Assembly: GCA_003184365.1 (NCBI GenBank)
Contig: NKYR01000034.1
Coordinates: 59,686-123,685, forward strand
DNA: 64,000 bases
From: Evernia prunastri
Lineage: Eukaryota > Ascomycota > Lecanoromycetes > Lecanorales > Parmeliaceae
Direction of reading: 5' to 3'
The notes under the pieces were generated by a model. That model worked only from the letters and a program-made list of their open reading frames with translations. It was not told where the DNA came from and searched no databases. This document shows positions 1 through 11,027 of this stretch, one piece after another. Each line of letters starts with the position of its first letter. The first letter of the stretch is position 1. Both the position numbers and the translations under genes were made by a program.

Positions 1-122
1 TCACGCGCAATAGCAGTCTCTACTCGGACGCCGCTTCAACCCAGTCCTGATCGAAGTTGCTGGACCTGCGGAAAGGCAAATTGCTTACCTAGCCAGCACC
101 CGCCTAACACCCCTCAGAGTGN

Positions 123-606
123 ATCTGCATACAAACTCCAACTCCCTCCCACAATGAAGATCCGTCCAGTCGTCAGTCCCAAACTATTGACGCTCGCTCC
201 TAGGGATCCGCTCCCGGGCCAGAAGAATCCTCCCGCAAAGCCAATCGAGACGCCTAAGGGTGACGAATGGGTTGTGGAGGATATCCTAGACTCTCGACGT
301 CATTACAACCAATTGCAGTACCAAGTCAAGTGGAAAGATGATGATGACACCCTGACTTGGTGGAATACTGACAATAATGAGTTTGAGGGGGCCCAGGACG
401 TAGTCAATGACTATCACAGCAAATATCCGGAGAACCCTGGGCCTCACAACGCTATTGCCAAGTCAAAAAGGCCACGCCGTCTCCGAAATCTCCGAGACCT
501 CGCCACTATCCTCATTCTTTCTGCACGCAGACGACTCGCAGGCCAATCTACAGCGCTGGGGCATCGCTTGCCTGAGGGGGGGGGTAGTGTTACGGACGTA
601 CCCTAG
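123..606 (+). mobile_element. C-terminal end of a Ty3/gypsy retrotransposon polyprotein (chromodomain), truncated by an assembly gap
   Basis: Directly after the single N at position 122 the frame reads AYKLQLPPTMKI, the usual end of a gypsy integrase. About 40 residues later comes a chromodomain (about residues 38-97 counted from the Met at 154) with WVVEDILDSR, then YQVKWK and a WW pair. The frame stops at 604-606, just past a polypurine tract. The bases before the N do not continue an integrase, so most of gag-pol is missing from the assembly. Chromodomain integrases belong to the chromovirus branch of Ty3/gypsy, where the domain guides insertion into chromatin. I cannot tell whether the copy is active. 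Confidence 0.8.
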
Positions 607-812
607 CTGTCAGGTACAAAGGGAGTGTTTATGGCTATGTGTCAGGCACATAGAGTATTTATTGGTCATTGACACATTCTCATTATCACATAGGCTAGCG
701 GGGATTCTTCCTAGTATTTAAGCGCTCTTCTCCTGTGTACATATTCGCTCTTTATCTAGTTGTCTTATTCAATTTACCCCCATTAGACTTGACTCTGGGC
801 ACGGTTCTGACA
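574..812 (+). mobile_element. Polypurine tract and probable 3' LTR of the gypsy element
   Basis: A purine run (G-A-G9) at 574-584 is followed two bases later by TGTTACGG at 588, the arrangement expected for plus-strand priming next to a 3' LTR. A TATA-like TATTTAAG lies near 715. The LTR may end at 812, where the sequence reads TTCTGACA, giving a 225-bp LTR with TG...CA ends. The right end is inferred, because no second LTR or target-site duplication is in the window. Confidence 0.6.
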
Positions 813-2134
813 GTTTATACGTTAGATTGCTTGCTCGATGGGCTCTAGTAAGCTCTATCGCTCGGGTATAATCGGATTATCTCTTCTTGTGGACGTCATA
901 CGATAGTGAATTAATAATCATGTCGTGAGAATGATCCTGTTTGTCGACTCCAAGAATCCACGTCTTATTGTCATTCTTTCGAGTGATGAGATTCTTTCAG
1001 CTAATATAACAGTATCATTTGCAATCTTTTTTCTTGTTGTTTGTGAATTTCTGTTTGCGATTATTGCTCTCGTCTGTGTGCTTATCCAATTTTCTAAAGT
1101 TCTTAATCTTTTTATCTGCATATACATATTGATAATTTTTTCGTTCGAGCTCAGTTCGATCTGTAGTTATAGCGAATTCTTGACTAAAAGCATAGTTCTG
1201 AAGACGCGTTCAGATCTCGTCAGACAGGTCAAAAGTTTCGTCTGGAGATGAAGGTAGAAGATGCTCGGGTGATATGCTGTCAATGATCTTCTGGACGAGG
1301 GGTATGATATCTTCTTTTAGGCGAGAATGAGGAGTTCACTAAGAGATCATAATAACGAGATATGGTGGTAGAAAAGGAAGATGAGAAGCAGTCTCTGAAG
1401 AGGTGAATAAATATCGATGTCAAGGTTAGCGGGGTACATGATTTTGTATGGGAGCTACACTAGAATTTAAGTACCTCCGCAATATAGCCGAATCTAGCGG
1501 TGAGAATCTGGCGGTCGAATCTGGCGCCCCGAAGACATCCCGAATGTAAGTTATCCGTATTTTCCGTAAATATGGAGAGCAATTTTGTAGTATGACTTGC
1601 CATCAGCCTTGAGACTTAGACTCATATGTAATTACAATGTCAAGTACATTACACGGTAAGGGACTTCAGTGGTTGGGGGTATGAGCAGATCACTCATACC
1701 CAAATACCCGCCCCTCGACTTGAGCTCTCCCACAAAGGCTTGTGCTTGTCAGCAACCAAAGCCCAAGATGCCGAGAGAATATGCTGCATTGTCACTGTTT
1801 CCTCTTGCGCGAACCTGCACAAATTCGCCATTTCCAAATCAAGTATACGCCTTGTTGGCCCCTTTGCATTGTTCTTGATGTCAAAAGGTCCCAACCCAAC
1901 CCGCCTGGAGCTACAGAGAATCAGCACATGAGTGGTGTGACCAAGACTCCAGAAACAGTTGATCAGATATCTGAAAGTGCCTAAACCTGTGTGTATAATT
2001 CAGCCAAGCCAAGCTTTCCCCCATATTTTGGTGAAAACATGGAAGTCTAAGGGCACAGAAAGGGCCAACGCAATGTAAAAAAAGCTCATTGTGGACTTCA
2101 CATCAAACCGGTCGCCTAGACGCCTCCACTGACT
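813..2134. other. Gene-free stretch with possible retroelement relics
   Basis: No intact gene is seen. Positions 918-1250 are AT-rich, with a minus-strand frame rich in K, R, N and Q that could be decayed retroelement coding sequence, but no motif confirms this. On the minus strand at 1694-1927 a 77-codon frame contains CRFAQEETVTMQHIL, which resembles the Cys/His tail seen after reverse transcriptases of some fungal LINEs, with the cysteines partly lost. Both are weak. Confidence 0.3.
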
Positions 2135-3322
2135 TCAAACAGTGCCCGCAATACTCAGCTCTCGGATCTCCCCCAGCACCTGCTCAACCCGACTGTCTAA
2201 GTGCCCTTGCGCATATTGTTCCCTCGTGTCCGCGTCTAAAAACTGCTGCACTTGTGCCATTCTCGAGTACGCTTCGGCGCAGAACCTGAGCTGAATCTTG
2301 ACCAACGCCTCAAAAGACGGATCCAAGTAAGGCACACGCAGGTCTATGAGCTGCGGCAGTTCGGAGAAGAGTTGCTCGTTCAACGCTTCGTACGCTGTTT
2401 TAGCAAGATCAGACTCCCTCTCTGCACGCGGTAACTTCGTCGGGTCTTTGTCGGGCTTTTCGACCAGCTTCTTCACTTTGGCACGCGTAGCGTCGTAATC
2501 GAGGAGCTTATGGTTCCGTTTCTTGATGCCTACGAGGAGAGCATGTCAGTTAAAGCTCTTGTGACTGTGGTGTCGACAAGAGGACTCGTACATTCGTTAA
2601 TGTCGGGAAAGTAGGCACAGAATCGTGTGATAGGTTCTAGGACGGTTTGTCTAAACATAAGTCCTGTGAGCAGGTACTTCCAGCAACATGTCATGATAAC
2701 GGGCACGCTACCTGAATGGCCCGTCGAGTGCCTTGATCGTCTCCGCATCTAGATCCTCCACTGCTTGCTTGTAGCTCCGGCTGACCCCATCATTGGCACC
2801 AGCGTCTCCGTAGAAGGCATCTATCGTCTCAGCGATTCGCATTTGTGACGCTGTCATGGCTAGACTTTGGAGTCAGCCAGTCGTCCCTTCTCCCATCGTT
2901 CGTCCTATAATCCAAGAAATTTGCCTACCTCGTAACGAGTCCAAGTATCCTTTCGCTTCCTTCTGTAGTCTATTCGCTGCGGACTCCATGGTACGGTACC
3001 GCCTGTTGCAGGGGGTTTTCCTTAGCAACGATTGCCCTCCCAGCCTAGAGAATCTCTACTCTGTTCGCCATATTGGGGAACCCATACCTCTCTTCCACCT
3101 CGTAGTCCCGATCATTGGTTTTTTCAACATGCCCTGTGAATATCCGTAAGCCTCGTAGGGCCCACACCGTACCTCTGCTTTGGTGCATTGTCTACCTGTC
3201 TTCATCATCACCTGAGTCGTTGCCCGGTTGGCAACCTTCTTGAAGCCTTAGAAGTCAGAGTCAGCCATGGGCAGGGCAGCCGAAGCAAAGCATTGAGAGG
3301 ATAACATACCCGCCCATGACAT
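2135..3322 (-). CDS. RVS161: BAR-domain protein of the Rvs161/Hob3 (amphiphysin-like) family
   Basis: Membrane-curving BAR protein of the Rvs161/Hob3 type, which works with Rvs167 at endocytic sites and in actin organisation. I splice seven exons (3310-3322, 3196-3246, 3088-3133, 2929-3002, 2712-2859, 2592-2650, 2135-2529), giving an open frame of 261 residues; yeast Rvs161 has 265. The first exon is only 13 nt, MSWAG. Family landmarks follow in order: GFKKVANRA, GHVEKTNDRDYEVEE, MESAANRLQKEAKGYLDSLR, TVLEPITRFCAYF, LPRAERE, and near the end LRVPYLDPSFEALVKIQLRFC. The protein is BAR domain throughout, without SH3, which separates it from Rvs167. The C-terminus is complete. Confidence 0.95.
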
Positions 3323-4071
3323 TTTAGCTAGCTATGCCCTCCGGAACCAATGGTAGATTGTCTCACTTTATGGAATGAGTAGGTGAGGCAAAGAGGATAG
3401 AGTGTCGGTTTTTGAGTGGTGTTTATGTACCAGCTACCGGGAGGATGTTGAAGGAAGTACGGATGCAGTGACTTGCAGCCTTGTCTTGGCGCCATTTATT
3501 GCAAGCGTGGGATGCAGTCGGATGTTTGTTATGAGACTACTAGTAGGTTACTTTATAGAGAAAATTACTCACTACTTCAATTTCTCTATTCCTATTTCTA
3601 TTTCTTATCTCTCAATATGTGCTTGTTTACATTCATTGAGGTCTTAAAGGACGTGCCTCCACCTCACCGCTTTCCCGCGGCTTCTTAATGATCAATCTTC
3701 CAGTACGACAGTACGAGGTTTGTAGATGATAATATAACAATGAAGTGTGCTCGGGATCCAATTGAATTGGTTTTGTTTTGCCAAAGAGTATCAAAATGCA
3801 AGCTATGAGACCAAATACACGTAAACGATGGTAATGATATGCCCACCTCTTTCAAATACCCTCCTATGCTCCATCATTGACTCGAAACTCCATTTCCCGA
3901 ATGTGTCGAAGCGACTGAGGGATATGCAGCGCGAAGAAGCAGCAGTCAATCGTAATGAATGCAAACCAAAGACAAGGAAGGTTTGACGCAGTCGAGGCAC
4001 ATGGACATATTCATCATTCATCGTTCAGACTCGGTAATCATCATGATCGCTTTCTTCCTTTCAACTGACGA
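3323..4071. other. Intergenic, no gene seen
   Basis: This is the upstream region of the RVS161-type gene and the downstream region of the HAL4-type kinase. The open frames here are short and lack motifs. Nothing else is recognised. Confidence 0.6.
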
Positions 4072-5690
4072 TCAAAACCCCTCCAAAGCAGGTTTACAAA
4101 GCTGGATCTCGCGTACCCACTCCGATTTCAACACTTTCGAGGCCGTAAGGCGCCGTGTTGGGCTGGGATCAGGGTCGAGAATGGAGTAGATGACATTTCG
4201 ACAACGACGCTGAACAAGGTTTTAGTATACAGTTCAGAGTCGGCAGACTTTAAATAACTTACTCGATGCAATGTCTCGATGGGCCCATAACCATCGTCTC
4301 CTCTCCTCCCCTCAACGTAACGATCGAAGAATTCATCTTCGTCTCTCTTCGCAACTCTCCAAAGATGCCGGCCAGTCCTCATGGCCATGTAGATGACCCC
4401 TGTCGCCCAAACATCAACGGCCCTGGGATCAAACTCCTTGTCTGTGTACTCCTCAGGGGCAATGTAAGGAGCTGAGCCACACAGTCCAGCAGTCATGTGA
4501 GCTTCTTTTTCCCAAGCCATCCGGAAACATTCACCATTGCCAAAGTCAGTGATCTTGAGAGAGCCATGAGTGGTCAAGAGCAGATTTTCGGGCTTCAGGT
4601 CTCGGTGAGCGACGCCCATTTCATGTAAGTATTCCACGCCGCACATGAGCTGTTTGAAGTAGCAGTCTGCTTCTTGGACTTCGAGCTTTCCTGCGGCTAG
4701 CACGAGAGTGTACAAATCTCCCCCCGCGCAGAATTCCATGACCTCGCAGTAATCTCCCTTGGCATCCTGTAGGAGATCGAGTGTATGTATAACATTTGGA
4801 TGACGAAGCGAAGACGAGATGCAGAATTCCGATGTAAGACGTTTTTGATACTTTTTTGGCGATTCTTGAGGCCTGCGGCGGAACTCTTTGACAGCGTACA
4901 GCTGCTCAGCCTTGGAGTCCTTGGGATCTGTCTTGTGCGAAATCCTAACAATACCGAAAGCTCCACGACCAACGATCTCTTGGCATTTGCCATACTTTTG
5001 CACAAGTGTCGCAGTTGCATTCGGCCCTCCCTTCTTGTCAGAAGCGAGTTTCTCACGTTCATTCCGCAGCTGATCTACCCACGTAGACATCAGCGACAAT
5101 TGTTGATGCTCGTCTTGACTATGGTCATCTCGTTTCTTCCCTCCCAGCATGTCGCGGAGCATGTCCGACAATTTTTCTTGTCTCTTGGCGCTCTTGAGTG
5201 TATGTTGGTGGGTGCCGTCTGGGTAGGTCTCGAACCTCTTGTGTGCCTGGGTGTAATCGTTGTCCTTGGGGTCCTTCTTAACAGTTGTCGTACTGAGTTT
5301 TCTTTCGGGCTCTGCGACAGACTGTGACCTCTTGTCGGTGTATGACTGCTGCCTTGAGGGCGGCTTGGGCGTCCATGAGGTTCCCCTATTGCTCTCGGTA
5401 TCGGATGCCCCACTTTCCCGACCATTGCTCGCTTCGGGCTGGCCAGGAACCTTTGCCTGTGAGAACATACGAGACAGACGGTTTGTTATTGTCGGCCTTT
5501 TGGCAGCCACAGGCGCGTCGTGTGTAGGGGCTGGGACTTGGAAGCCATTGGGCAAGACCACGGGTTCTTCAGGTATGGAAGGTTGCGGAATTCCAGGCTT
5601 CCCATCTTGCGAGTGTAAAGTAGACGAAGAGTTGGATGGGGACGGGGTTGGTGGCGGCCGATGGGTCAGTGTACTTGTCTGGCTGTTCAT
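4072..5690 (-). CDS. hal4: Ser/Thr protein kinase of the Hal4/Sat4 (NPR/HAL5) family
   Basis: Likely counterpart of Hal4/Sat4, kinases that stabilise potassium uptake and other plasma-membrane transporters under salt stress. Two exons (4263-5690 and 4072-4209) are joined over a 53-nt intron; the join restores NVIYSILDPDPSPTRRLTA and gives 521 residues. Residues 1-230 are low-complexity, rich in Pro, Ser and Thr, with basic Ser-containing phosphosite-like patches. The kinase domain covers about 233-510: glycine loop GRGAFG at 241-246, Lys268 in YAVKEF, HRDLKPEN at 362-369, DFG at 382-384, APEE at 411-414. All catalytic residues are present. The long disordered N-terminus and the EEYTDKEFDPRAVDVWA segment favour the fungal NPR/HAL5 group over other kinases. 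Confidence 0.88.
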
Positions 5691-6270
5691 TCTTGAACTG
5701 GAAGTATGAGGTAGGGTAAAGAGGATTGAAAGTGGGTGGACCTCAGTCCAGGCGGGCCAGTGCCCTACCTGCTACGCGTGCGAAGCTCAAAATTGAAGGT
5801 GAAATGCTGTCTTGGGTGGATTTGGTAGAGGAGATGGTAGAGGGAGAGACTGCGAGGAGCTTTTGGATTTTCTTTCCAGGTCAAATGATCCCACTCACTG
5901 GAGGAGCAGGGGTTTCTTTGGAAAAATGATGACCAATACGGGACGTGTGATTTGCGGACTGCTGGTCCAGGAGGCAGCGCCTCGAGCGAAGCGGGGATTT
6001 GACGTGGAAACGGTGTGGAGGTTCGAAGATGTGTGCGTAGATTTCAATTTGGTGAAAAGTAGAGAGATGTTTGTGTCAAGTAAGTTAAAGGAGGAGGAGG
6101 ATGAGGATGGATGATTGTTGGTCGGTATGGTATGGAAGTGGCTCAGTGGTATTGGGATGGTAGTGGTAGGTGGGGAATTTGGTGTGGAGTTTAATCTTTT
6201 TCACTTCTTCTAACACTACACACACCACCCCCCCAGATGTTAGTCGATTGTGGGCGGGGCAAAACTGGCT

Positions 6271-6340
6271 GAAGAAGGAGAAGGAGAAGAAGGAGAAGAA
6301 GAAGAAGAAGAAGAAGAAGAAGAAGAAGAAGAAGAAGAAT
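6271..6340 (+). repeat. (GAA)n / (AAG)n microsatellite
   Basis: About 70 bases made only of purines, chiefly GAA/AAG units, with a few AAGGAG variants at the left end. It creates artificial poly-Lys and poly-Ser frames on the two strands, which are not genes. Confidence 0.95.
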
Positions 6341-6923
6341 TTGTTGTTCTGGGAAGAGACATAGCAATGATAATAATATATAGAGAGTAAATCAACAAAA
6401 TTTCCATAAAAAAAATTCTTTGGATATATAAATTATTATTGTTGATTACTCGCACTGGAATCACCGAGAATTTTCAGCAGCTTGGCAGACTAAATAATAT
6501 AATAATTATTAAAGTATTTTAATCAATTAATTAATTAATTGGAAGTGGTACCTCCTCGAGTCCTCGACCTCCTAGGTACTGGTACTGGTTAAGTGACCGA
6601 GGGACGAGGCAAATTTTGCATTTACTAAGTTACTTTGTTGTGTCAGAAGCTTGTTACTCAACCACTACGAGTACTGGCCTTTTCCTTCGTCATCTTTCTT
6701 TTCTGCCTCTCTCTCTCTCTCTCTGTGCTCCATCTCTATAACAAATAAGAACTTCGTAGAGTCTACTTATAACATATATTATTATTATAATAGAAGCGCT
6801 GCATATTCTTTGCCTTCCTTATAATTTATCATTATTCCTCTGAATTGTAAAGAGTACTACCAGGTACATCTTCTTCTGACCCTTTAGTCGTTCCGTCATC
6901 ACTCACAGGTAGAAGACGATGAT

Positions 6924-6975
6924 GAAGAAGAAGAAGAAGAAGAAGAAGAAGAAGACGAAGAAGAAGAAGAAAAAG
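6924..6975 (+). repeat. Second (GAA)n microsatellite
   Basis: About 50 bases of GAA units interrupted by a single GAC, 580 bp downstream of the first tract and on the same strand. It again creates artificial poly-Lys and poly-Phe frames. Confidence 0.95.
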
Positions 6976-8775
6976 AAAGAAATGAAGAAGACAAGAAGAT
7001 CTCTCTTTTCATGCCTCTTGTCCTCTTCCATGACAAAGAATGAAACAAAACTGGGCAGGCCAGCCTGCTCATCATCGCCGATTACACTGCCAATCAATCA
7101 TGTCGGGAGTTGACCGTACATCGATCTCAAGCTGGATCAGAAAAGGTTGCATCCGAGGATCACTGCTTGACCTGCCAGATCAGCAAGATTTTGCTACTGT
7201 TGCTTTCGTAGCAGATATGTACTCTCCAAGATCATTAAATCGCGCATACAGGCTTTGCTCGTCGTCAATTTCCTTGCCCGAGCGGAGTAGATGCTGCAAC
7301 GCATGTCACAATTTTTCGTCTTGTTTCGCTTGTGCTTTGGAAGAGTGGGATACGCTGCTGGTAACTGAGGGTTCCTTGTCCAGGTACACACGTGCCATCA
7401 TGCGCTATTTGACTGGATATTCTTTCTCAAATGTCGCAATCCGGGGGTCTCCCGCATACAGCATATGCAGCTACTGTACCCTCCGCCGCTCTCTCCCTAG
7501 TCTCCCCGTCGGTAGTCGTTGCCAGCGAAGCAGAACTTCCAATGACATGATGAAATCGGGCAGTCAATAAGTGCTCCTCGTCAAGCCACTTGGTACCTTG
7601 CTCATGCCGTTCTTGCCATTCCTTATCTTTGCTAGGCTATTACTCAGCTCCTGGTCGAGGTCCCGTCAGGGATCTGAGATCATGCAGTAATGCTCAGCGC
7701 CATCAGTGCTTTCCAGTCATTCGTCTGAGGTGCGGCGATTAGTGGTCTACAAACAGGATGACGGCATGAAATGGCTCAACAGTAGACAAACAAAGCCCGT
7801 CGCAACTCACTTTTGTTCTGGACGACTCCTTTTGCCGGAACCAATCATCAACATCATCATAGCCATCAAAAGCTAACGTCAGCTGCGATCAAAGACAGGA
7901 ACACTACGCTCGTCATCAAAGAACCATGGACCCTTTGTGAATACCTTACATGCTTACGTTCGAAGATAACATCGAGTAGGTCGGAGAAAATCAAAACCGA
8001 GCCTTTGACACTATCCCTCTTCTTTGACGAGACCTTGGGATCCCGCCGCCGCCGGCTAGCGAGTATTATCGGGCCCTAACATTTGGAGTCGAGGGTTATG
8101 TCCTATCGGCTCATCCTTGGAAGACATCAGTCGTCGTGGATGGACTGAGAAATTACGTACAGTAAGCTAGCGTTCGGTGAGCAGGTCGAAGGGTGTGGAA
8201 TCAGCATGGCAATCTTTGAGCGCAGCAGAATCTCCTTGATCTCTCCTCGGAGATAGCAGGTGTTGTATTTCTTGATAAGAAAGGCACGGGCAAGAATATG
8301 ATTTGTTGTCGATGCTGTGCACATCTGTGGCGGACAGAGTCCATCTTCTTTCTTTTATCTCTAATTTTCGAATACTTGGCTTCGTCCACCACCTGCCACC
8401 GCGCAGCCCTTGATATGGTAAAATTAGACAAGGAGTCGTAGTGGAAAGACTGCTCGGACAGTAGCCAAACCATAGAGTCTAACCTCATTTGGCTTACTAG
8501 GAAACATTAGACTCGTAGGTAGATTTTTAGCAACATGAACAGTCGGTAGCAAAGTAATCTGGAGAGACTTAAGCCAGGTGGAATTGTTGCAGCGTCAAAT
8601 GCCGACTTGAAGCGCCTTTCAGGTTCTTTGTTGGGTCACTATGTTCAAGCGTGCCGTCGCATCATTTCCCCAAGACCTCTACATTGATTGATTGATGGAT
8701 GGATTGATAAAGAAAGAAATTCAAGTCAAAGTACATGCCTTCATATTTTGACTATGCTACCCACGTACAATAACA

Positions 8776-10732
8776 ATGTGGACCCGTACCTATCTAGCAC
8801 TGCTGCTGGTTCGCTTGTACATGGCTCTCCAACCAAGCTACATCCATCCGGACGAGAATTTTCAAGGTCCAGAGGTCATCGCTGGTATGTCTCTTAAGGC
8901 GGTCAAACATGCTTCCTCTCCCCCCTCCACCTCCACCTCTTCCTATCATCATCATCATCTTCTTCTTCTTCTTCTTCTTCTTCTTCTTTCGCCGTCTGCC
9001 GCGATGAGCGGTGGGCCTTTCAAAGCCAACATGTCGTTCGTGCATCGTACTTAGTCCTAGACTAGCATCTAGGCCTGGAACCATGTCCTTTTCTCCGCTA
9101 CTGAACTGATTTCTCCGCATTGCCTTCATCACCAATTTTGATCAAAAAGAACTAACTTGCCCATTTTCAGGTAAGACGTTCGCCTTTCCGCACCATCTAA
9201 CCTGGGAGTTCACAACGGACAAGCCCGTCCGAAGTGTCTTTCCACTATGGCCGGTATACGGCCTTCCGATGGTGGTACTTCACTGGATCTGGTCAGAAAT
9301 AGGAACAAACGAGGTCCCTCCACAGATCGTCTACTATACGCTACGGGTCTTGATGTTCATCTTGAGCTTCGTACTGGAAGATTGGGCAATACATGAGCTT
9401 GTTCAATCTCCTCGGCATCGAAGGCTCGCCGTCACATTAGTGGCCTCCTCCTACGTGACCTGGACGTACCAAACACACACCTTCTCCAATTCCATCGAGA
9501 CCCTAGTCGTGGCATGGAGTCTCGTCATGGTTCAACGGATTCTGGACAATAAAGTAAGTCAAACCGCCACGACATAGACAAGCAAGAGCTGAAAGCGAAC
9601 AGCAACGACCTTCTCTGCTTTCCTCGGCCATCTTGGGCTGCCTAATTACCTTTGGCGTTTTCAATCGTGTCACCTTTCCTGCCTACCTCCTCGCTCCCAG
9701 CCTCTATCTGGTGCCCCATTTCTTCCTCAGGTACGATGGCTCATTCACCCCGAGACTCGAAATAATAATAATTAGCATAGGCTCTCTTCTCTCCTCGTCC
9801 TCTCCACCGCTGTCCTCCTGACAACAGCTCTCGCCATCATCATAGACACAAGCTTCTACCATCCAGATAGCCCAGCACTCAATAATATACTCTCCAATCC
9901 GACTTTCACACCCTTAAACTCTCTCCTCTACAATACCCACACCTCTAATCTTGCAACACACGGTTTACACCCGCACTATCATCACCTCGTCGCCTCTCTA
10001 CCCCTCCTACTGGGTCCAGCCCTTTACCTGCTCTTTTCCGCTTCCATCAACAAGTTTCCAAGCCTGCCTGTGCTATCAGCGGTGTCCGGAACTCTTCTCC
10101 TCAGCTGTGTACCCCACCAGGAACCACGCTTTCTACTACCTGCCGTACCGCTTCTACTCTCATCAATACAACTGCCAAGATCCAAATCATTGACGAAGTA
10201 CTGGCTAGTAGCCTGGATCGGGTTCAATACTTTGTTCGGCGTCCTCATGGGGATCTACCACCAGGGTGGTGTGGTCCCAGCACAAACATGGTTAGGGCAG
10301 CAGAGCAAACTTGGTGCGAGTATGGTGGAGGTTTATTGGTGGCGTACCTACAGTCCACCCATCTGGCTTCTTAATCACAACCCAATACGGACGACGGATT
10401 TGATGGGCGTACCTTTCGCATCACTGCAGATGCAGATCGACACGGCGCTTGGGTCAGATTGCATTGCGAACAAGGGCGTTGGACTCGTTGCGCCGTATTC
10501 AAGTTTGGAAATCGATCATTGGATTGGACAGAACGCCGAGGATCAGGCGTTCGCTATTGAGGAAGTCTGGAGGTATGGTCAACATCTAAATTTAGATGAT
10601 TTAGACATCGGAATCGAGGGAATCTGGGCGACGCTAAGAAGGGTGGTAGGGAGAAGAGGGCTGGTTGTTTGGAAAATCAGCAGGGTGTGTAAAGTCCGCA
10701 CGGGAACAGGAATAATGCGTGGAGATTGGTAG
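8776..10732 (+). CDS. SMP3: GPI mannosyltransferase IV (Smp3, GT22 family)
   Basis: ER membrane enzyme that adds the fourth mannose to the glycosylphosphatidylinositol (GPI) anchor precursor, using dolichol-phosphate mannose. I splice four exons (8776-8884, 9171-9553, 9603-9730, 9781-10732) to 523 residues in frame. The N-terminus reads LVRLYMALQPSYIHPDENFQGPEV; the HPDE motif in the first lumenal loop is the hallmark of GT22/PIG mannosyltransferases. Next come TWEF and several hydrophobic helices, and later HQEPRFLLPAVPLL, matching the H-(K/Q)-E-x-R-F signature of the family. A (CTT)n run near 8957-8988 lies inside the first, 286-nt intron. The gene converges with RAD23 on the other strand, with less than 300 bp between them. 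Confidence 0.93.
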
Positions 10733-11027
10733 GTGAATTAATTTATGGAAGATGAAAAAATAAAACCTGGCTCATTTACTCATTTACACTCAAGGATATT
10801 CGAGAACTCTAGGCGCTGCACTGACACATTCAATGTCTGTCGTAGTCATCTTCTATTTAAATGCGTCCGAGCCATAACCGGTACGAAGGCGTAAGGCCGA
10901 TTTGGCTGTGAATATATGCCATTGCTGAAATTGCGTGGCCTTTGTGATTGGCCATCCATCATTACCCCCACATGTGGAGGACTCGCCGGTCAACGAGACA
11001 TTCTCTTGTTCATAAAATCAATGTCTA

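Larger units (their letters stand above)
5691..8775. other. Long intergenic region (3.1 kb) with simple repeats
   Basis: No gene is recognised. The stretch holds two purine-only trinucleotide tracts (listed separately), AT-rich segments at about 6370-6540 and 6740-6850 and a short CT run near 6710-6725. Short open frames at 7040-7570 and 8201-8488 have no family motif. The part before 8776 is presumably the promoter of the SMP3-type gene. Confidence 0.5.
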
